Positions 54,280-63,498 of a DNA stretch of 64,000 nt are shown one piece after another. The position numbers were made by a program, and so were the translations under genes. A model generated the notes under the pieces. The model saw nothing but the letters and a program-made list of their open reading frames with translations, made no database searches and was not told the DNA's origin. This DNA is from Umezawaea endophytica (GTDB lineage Bacteria > Actinomycetota > Actinomycetes > Mycobacteriales > Pseudonocardiaceae): positions 343,050-407,049 of the forward strand of contig NZ_JANYMP010000005.1 of assembly GCF_025061645.1 (NCBI RefSeq), written 5' to 3'. How positions within the stretch are numbered: the first letter of the stretch is position 1; every line of letters starts with the position of its first letter.

Positions 54280-55020
54280 TTGCTGATCACGACGGTGGCC
54301 GAGCGGCCCGATCTGCTGGAACCGGCGCTGGCGCTGGGTGACATCGGGGCCGAGTTCCTGCGGCACGACCCGGTCGCGGCGCTGACGAGGGCTCGACGGC
54401 TCGCCGCCCGGTGGCCCGAGCACTTCCTGCTGGTCCTCGACGACGGGGTCCCGGTCGCCCGTGCCGTGAGCGTGCCGCTGGTGTTCCCGGACGCCGACCG
54501 GGCGGAGTTGCCGGACCACGGCTGGGACGGGGTGATCGTCTGGGCGGTCGAGGACGCCCTGGACGGGCGGACGCCGACGTGCGCGGCGGCGCTCGACGTG
54601 CAGGTGGCGCCCGACCGGCGCGGCCGGGGCATCGCGGCCGAGGCGGTGACGGCCCTGCGGGAGTCCGCCCGCGAGCGCGGCTTGAACCGCCTCGTCGCGC
54701 CGGTCCGCCCCACGACGAAGGACCGGTTCCCGACGACGTCGATGGAGGACTTCCTCGCGCGGCGGCGCCCGGACGGCCTGTCGGTGGATCCGTGGGTGCG
54801 CGTCCACGAGCGCCTGGGTGGCCGGGTCGTGAAGGTGGCGCCGTTCTCCATGACCGTCGTCGGCACCCTGGACCAGTGGCGGTCGTGGACGGGCGACTCG
54901 CTGGTCGAGGGGGCGAACGTGATCCGCGACGGCCTGGTGCCGGTGCTGGTCTCGACCGCGTTGGACGTCGGTGTCTACGTGGAGCCCAACGTCTGGGTCG
55001 AGCACGCGCTCGACGGCTGA
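54280..55020 (+). CDS. GNAT-type N-acetyltransferase-like protein
   Basis: 246 residues from TTG 54280; no ATG or GTG fits the frame better, and only a weak GGCGG precedes it. The GNAT acetyl-CoA loop is visible as DVQVAPDRRGRGIAAEAVTALR near residues 108-130 (R/Q-x-x-G-x-G/A), followed by the RLVAPVRPTTKDRFP strand. The rest of the fold is long, with a C-terminal half (VHERLGGRVVKVAPFSMTVVG ... LVSTALDVGVYVEPNVW) found in some actinobacterial members. It should acetylate an amine of unknown identity. It is convergent with the amidohydrolase gene. Confidence 0.75.
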   Translation: MLITTVAERPDLLEPALALGDIGAEFLRHDPVAALTRARRLAARWPEHFLLVLDDGVPVARAVSVPLVFPDADRAELPDHGWDGVIVWAVEDALDGRTPTCAAALDVQVAPDRRGRGIAAEAVTALRESARERGLNRLVAPVRPTTKDRFPTTSMEDFLARRRPDGLSVDPWVRVHERLGGRVVKVAPFSMTVVGTLDQWRSWTGDSLVEGANVIRDGLVPVLVSTALDVGVYVEPNVWVEHALDG

Positions 55021-55039
55021 TCGCGGACCCCGCCCGCCG

Positions 55040-56515
55040 TCACCGGGGTTCGCCCCGCACGGCCCTGCCGGGGAGCGCCGTCGGGTCGAGCACCCCGTCG
55101 CGGACCACCAGCGCGCCGCCCACCACCAGGTGCCGCACCCCGGACGAGGGGCGCACCGAGTCGAAGTAGGTGGCGTTGTCCGTGATCGACTCCGGGTCCA
55201 GCACGACGACGTCGGCGTCCGATCCGGGCGCGAGCCTGCCCTTCGCGCGCATCGCGGGAGCCACGTCGTCCAGGACGCGGGCCGGGAGGTAGGAGCACCG
55301 CCGGAACGCCTCCGACCAGGTCCAGGTCGCCGTCTCGCGGACCATGAGCCGCAACGACTTCGCGAACGTGCCCGCCGTCCTCGGGTGGGTGCTCCCGCCC
55401 GCGGGCAAGGGCCATTCGAGGCTCTCGCTGGTCCCGTCCGGCCACACGACCGGCATGGCGTCGCTGGCCACGACCGCGTCCGGGAACGCCAGGGAGTGCA
55501 GCAGCAGCTCCCGGTCGACGGCCTTGTCCTCGTCGAGGTACTCGACGATGCACGCGGCGCCGGGGTCGGTGGCGCGCAGCTCCCGGAGCCTCGACTCGTC
55601 GGCGATCCGCTCGCCCGTCCGCAGGATCGTGAGGTTGCTCGGGGTCATGCCCCAGCGGACGAGCCGTTCCGGGTCCAGGAAGTACGCCCCGACGCCGGTG
55701 CTGCCCGCGCCGTACGGGTAGGCCTCCACGGTGACCCGCGAGCCCTCGGAGCGGGCCCGGTCGAGGGTCGCCAACACCCGGTCGACGTGCCGCCGGGACG
55801 TGCTGTTCACGTGGCAGTGGTGCATGGCCGCACCCGTCTCGGCCGCCACGACCGCGATCTCCTCGCTGCCGTCGATCGGGATCGACGGGTCCGCCTCCAC
55901 GATCTCCCGGACGTGGGTGAAGGTGGGCACGCCCGCGCGGGCGGCCAACCGGGCCACCGCGGTGAACTCGGCCGGGTCGGAGTGGGGGGCGTACCCCATC
56001 AGCACCCCGATGCCCAGCCCGCCGTCGGCCAGTTCCTCCTCCAGCACGCCGAGCCACCGGTCGAGCTGGCCGGGCGTGGAGGTCACCTGCCACTCGGGCA
56101 CCCCCAGCACGGACAGCATCCCGCCGACGGTCGCGTCCGGCTCGATCCCGGCCAGGACGCGCGCTCGGGCACCGGCCCAGGACGCCGAGAACCCGTAGTT
56201 CAGCGGGCGCCCGTCCGCCGCCGCGTCGGCGTACGCGCGCCGCAGCGGCATGAGCCCCGCCTCGAGGTCGAGAGCGGTCGTGACGCCGTCCATCGCCTGG
56301 AGCCGGTGCCCGGCCACGGAGTGCACGTGGCTGTGCAGGTCGACGAAACCAGGCCCGACCACGAGCCCTTCCGCGTCGATCTCGGTCGCGCCCTCGACCG
56401 GGCCGACCACACCCACCGCCTCGACACGGCCGTCGCGGACGTGCACGTCCGCGACGGCGTCGTGCCCGGAACCGGGGTCCACGACCCGACCGCGGCGGAA
56501 GACGATGTCGGTCAT
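55040..56515 (-). CDS. N-acyl-D-amino-acid deacylase-like amidohydrolase
   Basis: 491 residues from ATG 56515. It is a TIM-barrel amidohydrolase with an N-terminal beta-sandwich (RGRVVDPGSGHDAVADVHVRDG), the metal motif DLHSHVHS, second-site His in MHHCHVNS, and Asp in ASDAMPVVW near residue 350. A C-terminal GRLAPGSDADVVVLDPE segment completes the composite domain. The length and the DNATYFD ending fit D-aminoacylase-type enzymes, which cleave N-acyl-D-amino acids. The exact acyl and amino-acid specificity is not visible. It is divergent from the small gene at 56717. Confidence 0.82.
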   Translation of the reverse strand: MTDIVFRRGRVVDPGSGHDAVADVHVRDGRVEAVGVVGPVEGATEIDAEGLVVGPGFVDLHSHVHSVAGHRLQAMDGVTTALDLEAGLMPLRRAYADAAADGRPLNYGFSASWAGARARVLAGIEPDATVGGMLSVLGVPEWQVTSTPGQLDRWLGVLEEELADGGLGIGVLMGYAPHSDPAEFTAVARLAARAGVPTFTHVREIVEADPSIPIDGSEEIAVVAAETGAAMHHCHVNSTSRRHVDRVLATLDRARSEGSRVTVEAYPYGAGSTGVGAYFLDPERLVRWGMTPSNLTILRTGERIADESRLRELRATDPGAACIVEYLDEDKAVDRELLLHSLAFPDAVVASDAMPVVWPDGTSESLEWPLPAGGSTHPRTAGTFAKSLRLMVRETATWTWSEAFRRCSYLPARVLDDVAPAMRAKGRLAPGSDADVVVLDPESITDNATYFDSVRPSSGVRHLVVGGALVVRDGVLDPTALPGRAVRGEPR

Positions 56516-56716
56516 GTGCGTGCCTTTCGCGGGCTCGACCTCGCGGACGCGGCGGTGGACCGGCGCACCGTCGGGTCAGCGGCTGACCGACGACGAGCGC
56601 GCGAGCACGCTGCGGACGAGACCAAGGGGCGGATCCTGGTGCTCGGACGGTACTTCGGCGCCGCGGAGCGCGTGCCGCCGGGCGGCCCCTCCGTCCGGGC
56701 TGCGAGGATCGCGGGC

Positions 56717-57151
56717 GTGGAACGGGATGAGGGTGGGACTCCGGGAAGGCGTATCGGCGTCGAGCAGCTCGTGGAGCCGCTGGAGCGGAACGCGGCGAAG
56801 GCCGGTGACCACAGCTTCGAGAGCGTCCGCAAGCTGGGCAACGCCGTTCCCCTGCTGGTGGAGAACAGCGGCGACCAGCTCATGGAGCTGTGGCTCGAAC
56901 CGACCGGGCAGGACTACTGGCTCCGGCCCGGCGAGGTCGTCGTGGTCACCTCGTACGGCGAGTGGGTTGATCACCCGTTCGAGGTCGCCCACGAACCGGA
57001 CCGCGTCACGGTCTGGTGCACCTCCTGGTTCGCCACCGTGACCGACCGCCAGGATCAAGAGGTGCCCGGCGCCCACCAGCGACCGGCGGGCCTGCCCCGC
57101 TTCGCCGGACAGCCGCACCCCGACTCCGGGGCTCGGGCAGGCAACACCTGA
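56717..57151 (+). CDS. Small protein of unknown function
   Basis: 144 residues from GTG 56717. The central part (ENSGDQLMELWLEPTGQDYW, then LRPGEVVVVTSYGEWVDHPF and RVTVWCTSWFATVTD) reads as a compact beta-sandwich with good codon bias, unlike the neighbouring frames. I do not recognise the family. No signal peptide or membrane helix is present. It lies 65 nt before the natural-product operon on the same strand and could be unrelated to it. Confidence 0.55.
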   Translation: MERDEGGTPGRRIGVEQLVEPLERNAAKAGDHSFESVRKLGNAVPLLVENSGDQLMELWLEPTGQDYWLRPGEVVVVTSYGEWVDHPFEVAHEPDRVTVWCTSWFATVTDRQDQEVPGAHQRPAGLPRFAGQPHPDSGARAGNT

Positions 57152-57204
57152 GTTCGTCGCCAACCACGTACAAACAGGGAGTGGTTGGCGTCGGACGGGC
57201 CTCT

Positions 57205-57210
57205 TACGGT
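57205..57210 (+). promoter_or_regulatory. -10 box of a probable leaderless transcript
   Basis: TACGGT ends 6 nt before GTG 57217. With no ribosome binding site in front of that start, transcription and translation probably begin at the same base, as is common in actinobacteria. The -35 region is weak (around 57182-57187). Confidence 0.45.
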
Positions 57211-57216
57211 CGGTCC

Positions 57217-58554
57217 GTGCGTGAAGCCATCTCCGGAGACGAAGCGCGGACGGTCGACCGGTTCCTCGACGACAACGCGATAGAGACCGTCGAACTGGCC
57301 GTCGTCGACCTGATGGGCGCGATCCGGGGCAAGCGGATCCCCGCGCAGGTCTTCCGGCGGAGCACGGAGTTCGCGCTCTCGTCCGGGATGTACTGCGTCG
57401 ACTACGGCCTCGACGTGCTGCCGCCAGGGGGCGGGTACGGCTGGGCCAGCGGCTACCCGGACGTCTTCCTGGTCCCCGACCCGACGACCCTGCGGCTGGT
57501 GCCGTGGCGCCCGGCGACGGCGCTGGTGTTCTGCGACGTCGTCGACCGGACGGGTCGGCCCCTGCCGCTCGACGCGCGGCAGATCCTCCGCCGCGCGCAG
57601 GAGGGCGTCCAGCGGGCCGGGTTCGACGCGAGCGTCGGCCTGGAGACCGAGTTCTACCTGCTCGACCCGGACAGCCTGCGGCCCCGCCACTCGCGCGTCC
57701 CCCTCTACAGCCTGCACGACGACTCCTACCTGTGGCCGGTGATCCGGGACGTCCAGGCGGCCCTGCACGCGGTCGGCGTCGTGGTGGAGGCCAGCGGGGC
57801 GGAGTACGGCGCGGGCCAGGTGGAGATCAACCTCGGCCACTCCTCACCGCTGACCGCCGCCGACGACCTGCTGTTCTTCCGCTACGCGGTCAAGCAGACC
57901 GCGGCGGCGCACGGCTACCTGGCGACGTTCATGGCCAAGCCGTGCGCGGAGTCGTCCGGGAGCGGCCTGCACGTGCACCAGAGCCTGCGCAGCCGCGAAA
58001 CGGGCCGCAACGCCTTCTGGGACGGGGAGAACGACGAGCTGAGCGGCCGGGGCCGGTCCTACCTCGCCGGTCTGCTGCGCCACGCCGCCGAGACGTGCCA
58101 CGTCGCCGTCCCGACCCCCAACGGGTACAAGCGGTCGGTGGGCTACTCGTTCGCGCCGACCCGTGTCGCGTGGGGGTTCGACCACCGCTCGGTCGCGGTG
58201 CGGGCGCTCGTGCACGGGGACGGTGGAACGCGGCTGGAGCACCGGGTGGCCACGGCGGACGCCAACCCGCACCTGCTGGTCGCGACCCAGTTGCTGGCGG
58301 GCCTCGCCGGTCTGGAGGAGGAGCTGGAACCGCCGCCCCCCACGACGACCGACGTCTACGCGGACGACGACGCCGAACCGCTGCCGCGCGGCGTCGCGGA
58401 GGCCGTGACCCTGTTCGACGGCAGCAAGTTCGCGCGCTCGGCACTGGGTGACGAGGTGACGGAGGCGCTGTGCCTGCTCGGACGCGCGGAGCAGGCGGTG
58501 GCCGACGCCGAGGTGTCCGACTGGGAACGGCGACGCTACCTCGAATCGGTCTGA
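57217..58554 (+). CDS. Glutamine synthetase-like amide ligase
   Basis: 445 residues from GTG 57217, probably leaderless. The glutamine synthetase fold is clear: an N-terminal beta-grasp (VDLMGAIRGKRIP, DVFLVPDPTTLRLVPW) and a catalytic part with metal-binding ETEFYL, EYGAGQVEIN, the GSGLHVHQSL signature and RVATADANPHLL. It is shorter than GlnA (about 470) and lacks the adenylation-loop Tyr region, as in the gamma-glutamylpolyamine or specialised amide-ligase groups. It should activate a carboxylate as acyl phosphate and join it to an amine or ammonia. It opens the operon at the end of the window, so it probably serves natural-product assembly rather than nitrogen assimilation. Confidence 0.85.
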   Translation: MREAISGDEARTVDRFLDDNAIETVELAVVDLMGAIRGKRIPAQVFRRSTEFALSSGMYCVDYGLDVLPPGGGYGWASGYPDVFLVPDPTTLRLVPWRPATALVFCDVVDRTGRPLPLDARQILRRAQEGVQRAGFDASVGLETEFYLLDPDSLRPRHSRVPLYSLHDDSYLWPVIRDVQAALHAVGVVVEASGAEYGAGQVEINLGHSSPLTAADDLLFFRYAVKQTAAAHGYLATFMAKPCAESSGSGLHVHQSLRSRETGRNAFWDGENDELSGRGRSYLAGLLRHAAETCHVAVPTPNGYKRSVGYSFAPTRVAWGFDHRSVAVRALVHGDGGTRLEHRVATADANPHLLVATQLLAGLAGLEEELEPPPPTTTDVYADDDAEPLPRGVAEAVTLFDGSKFARSALGDEVTEALCLLGRAEQAVADAEVSDWERRRYLESV

Positions 58555-58593
58555 GTTCCACCCGTCCATCACTCGACAAGGTGGGGTACGCCC

Positions 58594-60597
58594 ATGTGCG
58601 GTGTCGTCGGTTTCGTCAACAGCGGCAAGCTGAAGGAGGACCGGATCACGAGCCTGCGCCGCGGTGTCCGCGCCATCGCCCACCGCGGGCCGGACGAGGT
58701 CGGGATCTACGACGACGAGGCGTTCAGCCTCGGGACGGTCCGGCTGTCGGTCATCGACCCGCTGCTCGGCAAGCAGCCGATGGTCACGGCCGACGAGCGG
58801 TACGTGCTGGGCTTCAACGGGGAGATCTTCAACTACCTGGAGCTGAGGCGGGAGCTGGAGGCCGAGGGGGTCGCGTTCGTCACGAGGTCCGACACGGAGG
58901 TGCTGCTCCACAGCCTCGCGGTCTGGGGTGAACGGGCACTCGACCGGCTCAACGGCCAGTTCGCCTTCGCGTTCTACGACCGCCGACGGCGCGAACTGCT
59001 GCTGGGGCGCGACCCGTTCGGGGAGAGGCCGCTGTTCTACACCGACCAGGGCGGCACCTTCCACTTCGCCTCGGAGATCAAGGGTCTCTTCGCGTTCCCG
59101 GAGGTGCGCCGCGAGCTGTCGGCCGCGGGGGTCCGGGCGAACGGCCGCTACTGGACGCCGGTGCCGGGTGAGTCGTGCTTCGCCGGTGTGCGCAGCCTCC
59201 CGCCGGGACACGTGCTCCGGGTCGGGCCGAACGGGGTGGCGCTCTCGCGCTACTTCGAGGTGCCGATCGACCGGGGCGTCCCCGCCCGACCGGACCTGAC
59301 CTTCGAGGACGCGAAGGCGGAACTGCGCGACAGGCTGGAGGAAGCGGTCCGGTTCCGGCTGCGCGGGGACTACCCGCTCGGCGCGTTCCTCAGCGGTGGC
59401 CTGGATTCGAGCGTCATCGCGTCCATCGTCCGCGAGAACACGACCGGCCCGCTGCCCACGTTCTCCATCACGGTGCCGGGCTCGTGGGCGGACGAGTCGG
59501 CCTACCAGCGGATCATCGCGGAGAAGCTGGGGACCGAGCACACGTCCGTCGTGGTCACCGGCCGGGACATCCGCGAGCGGTTCCCGAACCTGGTCCGCAA
59601 GTGCGAGGCGCTCCTGCACTTCTGCGCGCCGGTCGCGTCCGAGATGCTCGCCGAACGCGTGGGGCAGGCCGGTGTCCGGATCGTGCTGGGCGGCGAGGGC
59701 GCCGACGAGTCGTTCTTCGGCTACGACATCCTCAAGGAGGCGACCGTCCTGGACTCCTGCCTGGCCGGTGGCTTCACGGCGGAGCGGGAGCGGGAACTGG
59801 CCACCGGCCTGAACGACGTCCTGCACACCGATCCGATGACGCCCGCCGACATCCTGCGCTTCTTCCGCGAGCGGGCGGGCGACGGCAGCCCGGTACTGGG
59901 CGCGCACCTCCGCCGGTTCGACGCCGAACCGCTGCCCGGCCTGCTGGCGGCGGCGGACGGCGTCGCCGACGACGACCGGCGGCTGGCCGAGTTCGCGCGC
60001 GCCCAGGTGACCGGCTTCGACGACCTGGACGTGGTCGGCCGGTCCCAGCTCTTCGACTTCCTGACCCTGTTGTGCGGGTACGGGATGACCTGCCTGGCCG
60101 ACCGCCCCGGCGCGGGCTGCCGGATCGAGGCGCGGTACCCCTTCGTGGACAGGTCGGTCGTCGCCTTCGCGGCCGGCTTGCCGCGCGAGTGGAAGCTGAG
60201 CGGGTTGACCCGCGAGAAGCACATCCTCCGCGAGGCGTACGCGGACGTCCTGCCCGCCGAGATCCGCGACCGGCCGAAGTTCGGGATGCGGGTTCCGGGG
60301 GCGGAGCACCTGCTGCCGACGGGCACGGGCGACTGGGTGGACGAACTGCTCTCGCCGCGCTCGGTGCGGAACTGCGACGTGCTCGACGCGGACGGCGTGC
60401 GACGCCTGGTCGAGCACGTCGGGTCCTTTAGGGACGGACAGGTCCCGTTCCCGCACAACCACGCCTACCTCCAGGTGCTCAGCACCCTGCTCCTCCAGGA
60501 CAGCCTCGTCGACGACTTCCGGGTGCCCGACGTGGACGTCGACCGCGTGCTCCTGCGGGAGTACGACGGCACGGGCGGGGCGCTGGTCCTGCGATGA
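58594..60597 (+). CDS. asnB: AsnB-type glutamine-dependent amidotransferase
   Basis: 667 residues. Cys 2 of the start MCGVVGFV is the class II glutaminase nucleophile, with HRGPDE, GFNGEIFNYLELR and RSDTEVLLHS completing that domain (about 1-210). The synthetase domain has the ATP-pyrophosphatase loop SGGLDSS near 265 and the GGEGADE motif near 372. It is longer than asparagine synthetase B (about 555). Such enzymes make an amide (or, in specialised clusters, a lactam) from a carboxylate, using glutamine nitrogen and ATP. A ribosome site (AAGGTGGGG) precedes it 40 nt after the ligase gene. The next gene overlaps its stop. Confidence 0.88.
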   Translation: MCGVVGFVNSGKLKEDRITSLRRGVRAIAHRGPDEVGIYDDEAFSLGTVRLSVIDPLLGKQPMVTADERYVLGFNGEIFNYLELRRELEAEGVAFVTRSDTEVLLHSLAVWGERALDRLNGQFAFAFYDRRRRELLLGRDPFGERPLFYTDQGGTFHFASEIKGLFAFPEVRRELSAAGVRANGRYWTPVPGESCFAGVRSLPPGHVLRVGPNGVALSRYFEVPIDRGVPARPDLTFEDAKAELRDRLEEAVRFRLRGDYPLGAFLSGGLDSSVIASIVRENTTGPLPTFSITVPGSWADESAYQRIIAEKLGTEHTSVVVTGRDIRERFPNLVRKCEALLHFCAPVASEMLAERVGQAGVRIVLGGEGADESFFGYDILKEATVLDSCLAGGFTAERERELATGLNDVLHTDPMTPADILRFFRERAGDGSPVLGAHLRRFDAEPLPGLLAAADGVADDDRRLAEFARAQVTGFDDLDVVGRSQLFDFLTLLCGYGMTCLADRPGAGCRIEARYPFVDRSVVAFAAGLPREWKLSGLTREKHILREAYADVLPAEIRDRPKFGMRVPGAEHLLPTGTGDWVDELLSPRSVRNCDVLDADGVRRLVEHVGSFRDGQVPFPHNHAYLQVLSTLLLQDSLVDDFRVPDVDVDRVLLREYDGTGGALVLR

Positions 60598-61325
60598 CGG
60601 AGCAGTACGACGCGATCGGCGCCCGGTTCGAGGAGTCGAAGTCCACCGCGGCCTTCTCCGCGGCGGACACGTTCACCCTGTCCGGCGCGCTCGGCGACGT
60701 CACCGGGCTGTCCGCGCTCGACCTCGCCTGCGGGTACGGCTACAACACCAGGCTGCTGGCCGAACGCGGCGCGGGCCCGGTGGTGGGCGTCGACGTGTCG
60801 GTAGAGATGGTCCGGCTGGCGCAGAAGTACGAGGCGAGGTCACCGACGGGCGTGGACTACGTCATCGCCGACGTGACCGACCTGCCGCCGCTGCCGCACC
60901 GCTTCGACCTGGCCACCGCGGTCTACCTGTTCAACTACGCGTCCAGCCGGGCAGCGCTGCGCTCGATGTTCCGCGGCATCCACGCCGCGCTCGCCGACCA
61001 CGGCCGCCTGCTGGCGATCGTGCCGAACCCCACGCCCTTCCCGGAGGGCAACTACGAGGAGTTCGGCCTGCGCATCCTCGAACGCGTCCCCGGCGAGGAG
61101 GTTCCGCTGATCCGCCAGGAGTTCACCACCGACCCGCCCACCCCGCTGGAGGACTACGAGTGGCAGCTCGCCGACTACGAGTTGGCCGCGACGCAGGCGG
61201 GTTTCCCCACCGTCCGGTGGTCCCCCATCCGCACGCCGCCACCCGACGGCGTTCGTGACGAGAAGTTCTGGCAGCGGTACCGGGACCACCCGGTCAGCCG
61301 CCTGATGACCTGCGACCGGAGGTGA
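60594..61325 (+). CDS. SAM-dependent methyltransferase
   Basis: 243 residues. ATG 60594 lies in an ATGA overlap with the amidotransferase gene. Class I methyltransferase motifs are present: motif I ALDLACGYGYNTRLLAERG near 41-60, the acidic GVDVSVEMVR, and DVTDLPPLPHRFDLATAVYLFNY. The substrate is a small molecule of the pathway, probably O-, N- or C-methylated; it cannot be told which. A normal length and intact motifs suggest activity. Confidence 0.85.
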   Translation: MTEQYDAIGARFEESKSTAAFSAADTFTLSGALGDVTGLSALDLACGYGYNTRLLAERGAGPVVGVDVSVEMVRLAQKYEARSPTGVDYVIADVTDLPPLPHRFDLATAVYLFNYASSRAALRSMFRGIHAALADHGRLLAIVPNPTPFPEGNYEEFGLRILERVPGEEVPLIRQEFTTDPPTPLEDYEWQLADYELAATQAGFPTVRWSPIRTPPPDGVRDEKFWQRYRDHPVSRLMTCDRR

Positions 61326-61328
61326 CCG

Positions 61329-62186
61329 TTGTCCAGAAGCGCCCTTGTCCGCTCCGTCGCGGAACTGGCCGAGGTGGTCGACCGAGGACGAGGGCCCGTG
61401 GCCCTCGTGATGACCATGGGGGCCCTGCACGCCGGGCACGCCGAGCTGATCCGCGCGGCCCGGCGCGAGGCGGCCACCGTCGTGGTCAGCGTCTTCGTCA
61501 ACCCGCTCCAGTTCGGTGCCGCCGAGGACTTCGACCGCTACCCGCGCGACCTCGACGACGACCTGGAGCTGTGCTCCGCGGAGGAGGCGGACGTGGTGTT
61601 CGCGCCGACCGCGGACGAGGTCTACCCGGCGGGTGAGCCGATGGTCCGCCTCGACCCCGGTCCGGTGGCCCGCACGCACGAGGGCGCGCTGCGGCCGGAC
61701 CTGTTCCCCGGCATCCTCACCGTCGTCACCAAGTTCTTCCACCTCGTGCGGCCCGACGTGGCCGTGTTCGGGGAGAAGGACGCCCAGCAGCTCGCGCTCG
61801 TCCGGCGGATGGTCGCCGACCTGAACTTCCCGGTCCGGATCGTCGGCGTGCCCACCGTCCGCGAACCCGACGGGGTGGCCATGTCCAGCCGCAACGCTTA
61901 CCTCTCCCCCGCGGAGCGGGTCACCGCCCGTTCCCTGTCCCGAGCGTTGCGCGCGGCGCGGGACCACCGGGACACGACGGCGAACGCGCTCGCCGCGGCC
62001 ACCGGGGAACTGGAGGCCGCGACCCGGCTCGACCCGCCGCTGCTCGTCAAGTCGCTGACCATCGTGGACGCCGAGACCTTCGCCGTCGCCCCGGAGGACT
62101 TCCGCGGCGCCGCGGTGCTGGGCGTGATCGCCAGGGTGGGTGACACGCACCTGGTCGACCACCTGCCCGTCGTCATCGGCGACTGA
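61329..62186 (+). CDS. panC: Pantoate-beta-alanine ligase-like amide synthetase
   Basis: 285 residues from TTG 61329 with GGAGGTGA 3 nt upstream. It keeps the canonical pantothenate synthetase motifs: MGALHAGH (HIGH-like ATP site), FVNPLQFG, GEKDAQQL and MSSRNAYLSP (KMSKS-like). These include the residues that hold pantoate and adenylate in characterised PanC enzymes. The reaction is adenylation of a pantoate-like acid and transfer to an amine, normally beta-alanine. Its place inside a cluster with an aminomutase suggests that it joins a hydroxy acid to a beta-amino acid made there. A second housekeeping PanC elsewhere in the genome would be expected. Confidence 0.85.
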   Translation: MSRSALVRSVAELAEVVDRGRGPVALVMTMGALHAGHAELIRAARREAATVVVSVFVNPLQFGAAEDFDRYPRDLDDDLELCSAEEADVVFAPTADEVYPAGEPMVRLDPGPVARTHEGALRPDLFPGILTVVTKFFHLVRPDVAVFGEKDAQQLALVRRMVADLNFPVRIVGVPTVREPDGVAMSSRNAYLSPAERVTARSLSRALRAARDHRDTTANALAAATGELEAATRLDPPLLVKSLTIVDAETFAVAPEDFRGAAVLGVIARVGDTHLVDHLPVVIGD

Positions 62187-62208
62187 TCCCCGAAGAGGTG
62201 GCTGCTCG

Positions 62209-63498
62209 ATGCCGAACACCCTGGAGGGCACGCGGTTCCACGCGTACGGCCCGCGGCACCTCGACGCGATCGCGCGGCGCTACGGCCTGCCGGCGGACGT
62301 CCGCGAGTCCATGCGGCGGGTTTCCCTGGTGCTCCCGTTCCGCGTCAACGACTACGTGCTCGACAACCTCGTCGACTGGCGGTCCGTGCCGGACGACCCG
62401 ATCTTCCAGTTGACCTTCCCCCAGCCGGGGATGCTGTCCACCGAGGACGAGCGGCGGCTGGGCTCGGTGACCGGCGCCGCGCTGCGGGAGGTGGTCGCCG
62501 ACATCCGGGGCGGGCTCAACCCGCACCCGTCCGCGCAGTGGTCGAACGTGCCCGTGCAGGGCGGTGCGGCGGTGCCGGGGTTGCAGCACAAGTACCGGGA
62601 GACGGTCCTCTACTTCCCCCGCCAGGGCCAGACCTGCCACGCCTACTGCGCCTACTGCTTCCGGTGGGCCCAGTTCATCGGCGATCCCGAACTGCGGTTC
62701 GCCGCCCCGGACCCGTCCGGTCTGGTCTCCTACCTCCACGCGCACCCCGAGGTGCACGACGTCCTGGTCACCGGCGGCGATCCGATGGTGATGTCCGCCG
62801 AACGGCTCCGCGACCACCTGGTGCCGCTGCTGTCCGTCGACACCGTGCGCACGATCCGCGTCGGCACCAAGTCGGTCGCCTACTGGCCGCAGCGCTTCAC
62901 CACCGACGACGACGCCGACGAGGTGTGCCGCCTGTTCGAGGACGTCGTCGCCTCCGGCAGGCAACTGGCCGTCATGGCGCACTTCAGCCACCCCCGCGAG
63001 CTGGGGACCGACGTGGCGCGGCACGCGTTGCGGCGGATTCGCGCCACCGGCGCGGTGGTCTACTGCCAGGCCCCGCTGATCGCCCACGTCAACGACGACG
63101 CCGCGGTGGTGGGCGAGCTGTGGCGGTCGGAGCTGTCGGCGGGTGCCGTGCCCTACTACCTGTTCGTGGCACGGGACACCGGGCCCCACGGGTACTTCAA
63201 GGTGCCGCTGGCGAGGGCGGTGGACATCTTCCGGACGGCGTACCGGACGGCGCCGGGACTCGCCCGCACGGTTCGCGGTCCGGTGATGTCGGCCGCGGCG
63301 GGCAAGGTCATCGTGGACGGCGTCGAGGACGGGCACTTCCAGTTGCGGATGGCGCAGGCCCGCGACCCGGCCCTGGTCGGCAGGCCGTTCCGCGCCCGCT
63401 ACTCGGCCACCGCCGCCTGGCTCGACGAACTCGACCTCGCGCCCACCACACCACCGGACCTCGCCGCGGCGTGCCGTGGGACGGAGAGCGCCCCATGA
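62209..63498 (+). CDS. KamA-like radical SAM 2,3-aminomutase, substrate not lysine
   Basis: 429 residues from ATG 62209 (GAAGAGG upstream; the in-frame start at 62140 lies in the preceding gene). The radical SAM cluster motif CxxxCxxC is at 143-150 (CHAYCAYC), the SAM-binding TGGDPMVM near 188, and the PLP Lys in SAAAGKV (Lys 366). By alignment to lysine 2,3-aminomutase, Asp 293 falls on Arg 322 (PYYLFVARD) and Asp 330 on a neutral residue (Val 359 or Ser 361). These two aspartates grip the lysine side-chain amine, so a different substrate is expected, possibly acidic. The product would be a beta-amino acid for the cluster. Confidence 0.82.
   Translation: MPNTLEGTRFHAYGPRHLDAIARRYGLPADVRESMRRVSLVLPFRVNDYVLDNLVDWRSVPDDPIFQLTFPQPGMLSTEDERRLGSVTGAALREVVADIRGGLNPHPSAQWSNVPVQGGAAVPGLQHKYRETVLYFPRQGQTCHAYCAYCFRWAQFIGDPELRFAAPDPSGLVSYLHAHPEVHDVLVTGGDPMVMSAERLRDHLVPLLSVDTVRTIRVGTKSVAYWPQRFTTDDDADEVCRLFEDVVASGRQLAVMAHFSHPRELGTDVARHALRRIRATGAVVYCQAPLIAHVNDDAAVVGELWRSELSAGAVPYYLFVARDTGPHGYFKVPLARAVDIFRTAYRTAPGLARTVRGPVMSAAAGKVIVDGVEDGHFQLRMAQARDPALVGRPFRARYSATAAWLDELDLAPTTPPDLAAACRGTESAP

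Noticed and set aside
61329-62186. Treating the PanC-like gene as plain housekeeping pantothenate synthesis
   Set aside because: No panB or panD gene is adjacent, and it sits in a coupled group with amidotransferase, methyltransferase and aminomutase genes; still, its motifs are canonical, so this is a context argument only.
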